A DNA stretch of 9,537 nucleotides from Candidatus Aenigmatarchaeota archaeon (GTDB lineage Archaea > Aenigmatarchaeota > Aenigmatarchaeia > CG10238-14): positions 1-9,537 of the forward strand of contig DAOVGP010000003.1 of the NCBI GenBank assembly GCA_030672375.1. Direction: 5' to 3'. Positions 4,961 to 9,537 of this stretch are shown here, piece by piece. The notes beneath the pieces were generated by a model, which was given only the letters and a program-made list of their open reading frames with translations, searched no databases and had not been told where the DNA came from. Position 1 is the first letter of the stretch. Each line of letters begins with the position of its first letter. The position numbers were made by a program, and so were the translations under genes.

Positions 4961-6325
4961 TCATTGTTTATTTTTAAATACATTTTTCTTCTCATAACCA
5001 TGTTTTAATAGTTTATTCATTAATTCGAGTTTTTTTTCTGGTGAAATTTTTATTTCGTTTTCCTTGACTACATGACTCTTCTCTTCTAATAAAATAATCT
5101 TGTTTGGTTCTAAGTCTTCTAGCAGGGTAACTCCAGGCCCTATTATACTGTTTGGACCCACCCTAATTCCAGGCATCGTACACGAATTGATTCCAGTCTT
5201 ACAGTTTTTTCCCATTATCACCCCTAACTTATCTAGGTGAGAATTACTTTTTCCCCCTCTTATGTTAACTTTTATCGGTTTTTCATCAAACCTGAAGTTA
5301 GCGGTTATTGTGCCAGCCCCAAAAAAACAGTTGTTAGATATTATAGAATCTCCGACATAGGACATATGAAACCAACAGTTGTCGTTTATGTAAGAATGCT
5401 TTATCTCGGTAGAATATCCGATCACACAGTTATCTCCGATATGTGAATAATTCCAGACCAAAGCATTGTTTCCAATGACAGAATTTTTTCCGATGTAACA
5501 AGGTCCACGTATAACTGCATTCTCGAGTATTTTCACATTATCTTCTATAACTACATTTCCGTATATACTGGCGTTTTTAGAAATCTTTGCTGTCTGAGAA
5601 AATTTTCTACCCTTTATACTGTTTAAAAAATATTTCACGACCTCGAACATATCCCATGGATATTTTATAGCATGCCAGAAACCACCATAATGGACAACTT
5701 TGATTTTGTGGTCGTCATCGATCATTTTACTCAGAGCACTTTCGTAAACATCGTCTCTCACACTCTTTGTTTCTTTCAAGTATCTCAATAGAGTTTTTGT
5801 ATCTTTATGTAAATGAACGACTATATTAACCAAATTACTTGGTTCTCTACCTTCTCCAGGTTTTTCATGTATTTTTATTAGTTCATCTTTATTGTTTAGT
5901 TCGAGATATCCGCCTGGGAAATATGAGTTCACTTTATACCCCACAATATAAGATTCATGATTACCTTTTTTGTATTCAGTTAGAATTTTTTTGTACACCA
6001 AGTCATTAAAAACATCGTTTGGATTGACTATGATTATTTCATCATCCTTTATAACGTCTTTTGCGCTTAACAGTGCATCAGCCATCCCCCTTGGTTCTTT
6101 CTGGATGACAATTTCTATTTTAGCGTTGATGCTTTTGCATATCTCCTTGATTTTTTCTATGTTGGAATCATTTCCAACTATTACAAAATCTTTAATGCCC
6201 TTTTTCATCGCCTTATCGATCTGATGTTCCAGAAGAGTTTTACCTAAGAATTTGAAAAAAAATTTATCTTCTGTTAATGGAAACATCCTCTTTCCAATAC
6301 CACCACACAAGAAAACTAACTTCAT
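4961..6325 (-). CDS. glmU: Bifunctional GlmU-like nucleotidyltransferase/amino-sugar acetyltransferase
   Basis: This 454-residue enzyme should acetylate glucosamine-1-P and then uridylylate GlcNAc-1-P to give UDP-GlcNAc. The N-terminal domain (~1-235) has GGIGKRM (8-14), Lys25, RGMADALL (79-86), the metal Asp104 in an NPND context (GD is usual), EKPG near 154 and the archaeal YPWDM element (222-226). From ~245 a left-handed beta-helix of hexapeptide repeats follows, including SYVGDS (322-327) and GAGTITANFRFD (336-347). His320, Tyr323, Asn343, Lys349 and Lys352 have the same spacing as the acetyltransferase residues I recall from Sulfolobus ST0452 (His308, Tyr311, Asn331, Lys337, Lys340), so that activity is probably intact. 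The usual KPLL-type lysine context is FFFKF. The ATG overlaps the mutase TGA (ATGA), with GAGGA seven to eight bases upstream. A charged tail of ~40 residues ends the protein. Confidence 0.88.
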   Translation of the reverse strand: MKLVFLCGGIGKRMFPLTEDKFFFKFLGKTLLEHQIDKAMKKGIKDFVIVGNDSNIEKIKEICKSINAKIEIVIQKEPRGMADALLSAKDVIKDDEIIIVNPNDVFNDLVYKKILTEYKKGNHESYIVGYKVNSYFPGGYLELNNKDELIKIHEKPGEGREPSNLVNIVVHLHKDTKTLLRYLKETKSVRDDVYESALSKMIDDDHKIKVVHYGGFWHAIKYPWDMFEVVKYFLNSIKGRKFSQTAKISKNASIYGNVVIEDNVKILENAVIRGPCYIGKNSVIGNNALVWNYSHIGDNCVIGYSTEIKHSYINDNCWFHMSYVGDSIISNNCFFGAGTITANFRFDEKPIKVNIRGGKSNSHLDKLGVIMGKNCKTGINSCTMPGIRVGPNSIIGPGVTLLEDLEPNKIILLEEKSHVVKENEIKISPEKKLELMNKLLKHGYEKKNVFKNKQ

Positions 6326-7668
6326 CTGGGAATCCTCTCCACGATTTTTTCGACAAATTCTTTTATCCTTTTGAAACCTTGTTCACTCCTTGATTCATAA
6401 GCAACTGATATTTTTGATTCTGTATGTGTAGGTCTTAACAATGCCCATCCATCATCGAACATTATTTTCACTCCATCTAACGTATCAATATTGTAACCCT
6501 TGTTTCTCAATTCTTCCTTCAGGTTTTTTATGAAAGAAAATTTTTCCGATTCTTTGATTGGAATTCTCATCCCTTCTGATACTTGTGAATAATACTTTGG
6601 CAAATCTTTGAAATGGTCTTTTAATTTTTTACCAGATTTTGTCAAGAATTCTATCAACCTAAGGCTTGCAAAAAGAGCATCGTCAGAATTGAAAATTTCT
6701 TCAAAGTAATAATGGCCTGACAATTCACCTGCTAAGATAGCATTTTCTTTAACCATTCGTTGTGTGATATAAGTATGACCAACCTTAGAAACAACAGGAA
6801 CACCATTATTTTTTCTTATGACATCTTCAATCATCATCGAAGAGAGCGCATCGTAAACAATCTTGGAATTAGGTTTCTTATCAAGAACTTGTTGGATTAA
6901 CAAAGCAAAAATTTGGTTTGGCTCTACAATTTTACCATTCTCATCGACTACTCCTAATCTATCCCCATCACCATCATAAGCAAAACCCAAGTCTGCTTTA
7001 ACTTCTAGAACCTTTTTTTGTAGATCAATCATGTTTTCTTTTTTTGATGGATCTGGCTGGTGATTTGGGAAGTTTCCATCAGGTTCACAGTATAATTCGT
7101 ATACATCAATGCCGATTTTTTTCAAGACTTTTGGGTAGATTAATCCTGGAGAAGCATTACCTGCATCGACAACTATCTTCATGTCTACTGATTTTGTAAT
7201 GTTGATTTTGCTCAACAGAAAATTGCTGTATTCTTCCATGATATTTTTTTTGACTACATTCCCTTCACCCTCAGCACATTTTTCATTATTGAATATTTTT
7301 TGTATCTCATTCAGACCAGATTCATAACTGATTGGTATGGCATTTGCATCGTTAAACTTGAAGCCGTTGAATTCCTTTGGATTGTGGGAAGCAGTAATCA
7401 TCATCCCTCCATCACATTTCAGGTGTTTGGTAGAAAATATAATCATGGGTGTTGTAACCATCCCAATGTCAATGACATCACACCCAGTCGATACTAATCC
7501 TTTAATCAGTTGTTGTTTGAGTGAAGGGCCACTCAATCTAGCATCATTACCGATGATAATTTTTCCTGGATTGAACGTTCCGAACGCTTTACCGATTTTA
7601 AAAGCAAATTCTTCATTTATTTGTGTAGGATAAATCCCTCTTATGTCGTATGCTCTGAATATTGGCAT
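6322..7668 (-). CDS. glmM: Phosphoglucosamine/phosphomannomutase
   Basis: This is an alpha-D-phosphohexomutase of 448 residues, within the family's usual range. It interconverts the 6- and 1-phosphates of an amino sugar or hexose. Four active-site elements are visible: the phosphoserine loop TASHNP with Ser94 (92-97), the metal loop DGDGDR (232-237), the sugar loop GELSGH (314-319) and the phosphate loop RPTHTES (412-418), which is usually RxSNTxP. GELSGHYYF is the wording of phosphomannomutase/phosphoglucomutase enzymes rather than of bacterial GlmM, but its place between glmS and a GlmU-like gene argues for glucosamine-6-P to glucosamine-1-P. It may accept mannose or glucose phosphates too. 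The ATG at 7668 is fixed by GGTGA six bases upstream and by an in-frame TGA directly before it. The stop overlaps the next start by 4 bases. The glmM symbol is by context. Confidence 0.88.
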   Translation of the reverse strand: MPIFRAYDIRGIYPTQINEEFAFKIGKAFGTFNPGKIIIGNDARLSGPSLKQQLIKGLVSTGCDVIDIGMVTTPMIIFSTKHLKCDGGMMITASHNPKEFNGFKFNDANAIPISYESGLNEIQKIFNNEKCAEGEGNVVKKNIMEEYSNFLLSKINITKSVDMKIVVDAGNASPGLIYPKVLKKIGIDVYELYCEPDGNFPNHQPDPSKKENMIDLQKKVLEVKADLGFAYDGDGDRLGVVDENGKIVEPNQIFALLIQQVLDKKPNSKIVYDALSSMMIEDVIRKNNGVPVVSKVGHTYITQRMVKENAILAGELSGHYYFEEIFNSDDALFASLRLIEFLTKSGKKLKDHFKDLPKYYSQVSEGMRIPIKESEKFSFIKNLKEELRNKGYNIDTLDGVKIMFDDGWALLRPTHTESKISVAYESRSEQGFKRIKEFVEKIVERIPR

Positions 7669-7674
7669 TTTTTT

Positions 7675-7679
7675 TCACC
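7675..7679 (-). promoter_or_regulatory. Shine-Dalgarno site of the hexose mutase
   Basis: GGTGA, the common archaeal ribosome-binding core, is separated from the ATG at 7668 by six A residues. Its own TGA is an in-frame stop, which rules out any longer mutase start. Confidence 0.7.
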
Positions 7680-7720
7680 ATTTCTATTTATTGCCTTTGA
7701 GAGTAAGTTGATGTTTTTCA

Positions 7721-7745
7721 TTTAAAAATTCTCCATTTATTAATC
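7721..7745 (-). promoter_or_regulatory. Possible internal promoter before the hexose mutase
   Basis: The 97-base gap between glmS and the mutase is the largest on the - strand. It contains two TATA-like stretches, ATTAATAAAT (about 7734-7743) and AATTTTTAAA (7721-7730). Either could start a separate transcript with a leader of roughly 30-45 bases carrying the GGTGA site. In such AT-rich sequence the evidence is weak, and read-through from glmS is equally possible. Confidence 0.22.
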
Positions 7746-7765
7746 CACTGTATGACCCTGTTCTC

Positions 7766-9537
7766 CTACTTGACAGTCACGCTCTTTGCGAGATTTCTAG
7801 GTTTATCCGGATCACAACCTCTTAATAAAGCCAATTGATAAGCTAGAATCTGCATGGGTATTATCTGTGTTATCGGGTTTAGGTTGCCAACATCTGGTGC
7901 CTTGATGAAAAAATCAAACACTTCATTGTTACTTGTACTCACTCCGATTATATAACCACCACGCGCCTTTATCTCCATAGCATTCGATATTATCTCTTTC
8001 TTATTTTCTTCAGAAGCAAAAACTATGCATGGTGTATCTTGTTCTATCAAAGCAATTGTCCCGTGTTTCAGTTCACCTCCACTGAAACCTTCTGCGTGTA
8101 TGTAAGACACTTCTTTGATTTTTAATGCAGCTTCTAGTGAAGTCGGGAATTGCAGTCCACGTCCAATCGTGAATATGTGATCCTTGTCTTTTAACCTTTC
8201 GGCCAACTTTTTGATATATTTTCTAGTGCTTGCCGATGTCAGGTTGTATATAGTGTTCCAAGCATACTCCAAATTCTTTTTCCCTTCTTCATATTTCCCA
8301 GCTACTGTATATGCAAGCAAAGACAAAACAGCTAGTTGTGCAGTATAGGTTTTCGTAGATAACACACATATTTCTGGACCTGCATGCAACATCAATGATT
8401 TGTCAGAACTTCTCTGCAATGACGAACCCATAACGTTCACTATCGACATCACTTTGCTTCCTTTCTTTTTGGCTGTCCTAACAGCATCCAACACATCAAT
8501 AGTCTCGCCACTCTGTGAAACAGCAATAACGAGCGAATCTGGTGTAAGGAAATGTTCATAATTTGAAAACTCTGAGCCAAGTACAACATTAACATGCATT
8601 TTCGCTACCTTCGAGAATATGTAACTGACTGATAAACAAGCATGATAAGAACTGCCACATGCGACGAAGAACACCCCTTTAGCATTTTTTACGGTTTCAG
8701 CGACTTCAAACAACGTAGGCTTATCTTGGTTTGCAGCTTTTTTCACGGTGTCGACTTGTTCAGATATCTCCTTCATCATGAAATGGTCAAAGTTTCCTTT
8801 CTCTGCTTGTTCAGCACTCCAATCGATACTGTGCACAGGTCTCTTGACTTGTTTACCTGTTTCCAGATTATGAAATCTTATTTTACCATCCTTGCTAAGA
8901 ACGATGAAATCATTGTCATGTATGTACATCACTTTTTTCGTGTGTTCAAGAAATGCTGGAATATCACTCGCAACAAAATTTTCCTCTTTACCCACACCTA
9001 TTACAAGTGGTGATCCGTTCCTTGATGCCACAATTTTCCCTTCACCTTCGAATATCGCAAGTACTGCATAGTACCCTTCCAATTGTTTCATCGCGTCCAT
9101 AGCAGCACGTTCAAAATCTTTTCCTTTTCTCATCTCAAATTCAATGAGGTTGGGTATAGTTTCTGTGTCGGTCTCACTGTAAAATGTAAACCCATTTTGT
9201 TCGAGCATTTTTTTGAGCTCTTGATAATTCTCTACTATGCCGTTATGTATGACCGCAATTTTTTTGTTGTTTGAAACGTGAGGATGAGCATTAAAATCTG
9301 TCACGCCACCATGAGTTGCCCAGCGTGTGTGTGAAATTCCGAGATTTCCTTCCAAGGAATGAAAATTGATTTTATCATGAACCTCATGTATCCTACCAGC
9401 ACCTTTTAGGATATCTAGGTTTTCACCAATCGTGCACATACCAACAGAATCATAACCTCTGTATTCAAGTTTCTTTATCGATTCTAGCAGTATTGGAGTT
9501 GCCTTTTTTTTACCGACATAACCTACGATTCCACACA
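7766..9537 (-). CDS. glmS: Glutamine-fructose-6-phosphate aminotransferase (start codon cut by window edge)
   Basis: This cytoplasmic enzyme makes glucosamine-6-phosphate from fructose-6-P and glutamine, the entry step to UDP-GlcNAc. The frame runs to the right edge, where it reads (A)TG followed by CGIVGYVG. Only the first base of the ATG is missing, and the catalytic Cys that becomes residue 1 is present. The full length would be 590 residues, normal for the family. The class II glutaminase domain shows EYRGYDSVG, HTRWATHGG, NAHPH, HNGIVENY and SETDTE. Two SIS isomerase domains follow, with CGSSYHA, SQSGETIDVLDA, EICVLSTKTYTAQ, SLEAALKIKEVSYIHAEGFSGGELKHG and the C-terminal SVTVK, close to the canonical SVTVE. 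An internal Met at 9439 is not the start, since it would delete the nucleophile. It heads or continues the amino-sugar operon; the promoter lies outside the window. Confidence 0.97.
   Translation of the reverse strand, partial: CGIVGYVGKKKATPILLESIKKLEYRGYDSVGMCTIGENLDILKGAGRIHEVHDKINFHSLEGNLGISHTRWATHGGVTDFNAHPHVSNNKKIAVIHNGIVENYQELKKMLEQNGFTFYSETDTETIPNLIEFEMRKGKDFERAAMDAMKQLEGYYAVLAIFEGEGKIVASRNGSPLVIGVGKEENFVASDIPAFLEHTKKVMYIHDNDFIVLSKDGKIRFHNLETGKQVKRPVHSIDWSAEQAEKGNFDHFMMKEISEQVDTVKKAANQDKPTLFEVAETVKNAKGVFFVACGSSYHACLSVSYIFSKVAKMHVNVVLGSEFSNYEHFLTPDSLVIAVSQSGETIDVLDAVRTAKKKGSKVMSIVNVMGSSLQRSSDKSLMLHAGPEICVLSTKTYTAQLAVLSLLAYTVAGKYEEGKKNLEYAWNTIYNLTSASTRKYIKKLAERLKDKDHIFTIGRGLQFPTSLEAALKIKEVSYIHAEGFSGGELKHGTIALIEQDTPCIVFASEENKKEIISNAMEIKARGGYIIGVSTSNNEVFDFFIKAPDVGNLNPITQIIPMQILAYQLALLRGCDPDKPRNLAKSVTVK

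Noticed and set aside
7337..7633. Open frame of 98 codons on the + strand inside the mutase gene.
   Set aside because: It lies antisense to conserved mutase motifs, has no family resemblance and no start signal.
8642..9013. Open frame of 123 codons on the + strand inside glmS.
   Set aside because: It is antisense to a strongly conserved enzyme, its translation is rich in Phe and Cys without recognisable motifs, and no promoter or ribosome site is seen.
9437..9439. Internal Met of glmS as the start codon.
   Set aside because: The frame stays open to the edge and encodes CGIVGYVG and EYRGYDS, the conserved N-terminus with the catalytic Cys.

Overview
This window looks like a stretch of an AT-rich archaeal chromosome. 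The archaeal assignment rests on three things. There is a CTP-dependent-type riboflavin kinase fused to an N-terminal helix-turn-helix (RbkR type). There is an archaeal two-domain sugar nucleotidyltransferase/acetyltransferase of the Sulfolobus ST0452 type. Translation signals mix GGTGA/GGAGG Shine-Dalgarno sites with apparently leaderless starts. The lineage cannot be fixed by eye; a vitamin-scavenging archaeon with a small genome (for example DPANN) would fit but is only a guess. No RNA gene, mobile element, CRISPR array or long non-coding stretch was seen, and no gap between genes exceeds 100 bases.

Layout. The left end (1-967, + strand) holds the C-terminal part of an HD-domain hydrolase and a small AlaX-like tRNA-editing (SAD) protein whose first zinc-site His is replaced by Gln. 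Everything else is on the - strand, in two groups. Reading from the right edge: glmS (9537-7766, lacking only the first base of its start codon), a phosphoglucosamine/phosphomannomutase (7668-6322), a GlmU-like bifunctional enzyme (6325-4961) and a stand-alone sugar-phosphate nucleotidyltransferase (4935-4279). Then, after a 47-base gap containing a perfect 16-bp palindrome: rbkR (4231-3584), an ECF transporter S component (3594-3028), its ATPase (3037-2303), its T component (2306-1737) and NAD synthetase (1705-971). nadE and the AlaX-like gene converge tail to tail with 3 bases between them.

How they work together. The first - strand group is a near-complete route from fructose-6-phosphate to UDP-GlcNAc: GlmS makes glucosamine-6-P, the mutase makes glucosamine-1-P, and the GlmU-like enzyme acetylates and uridylylates it. 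The extra nucleotidyltransferase implies a second activated sugar. The second group is a self-contained vitamin module. A dedicated S-A-T ECF importer, probably for riboflavin, is translationally chained to a riboflavin kinase whose HTH domain probably represses the operon through the palindrome. NAD synthetase at the end makes it a redox-cofactor operon.

Most of the window is recognisable metabolism. The parts most worth a second look are the candidate RbkR operator sitting on the core promoter, the coupling of flavin uptake to nadE, the AlaX-like protein with an altered zinc site, and the unassigned second nucleotidyltransferase.
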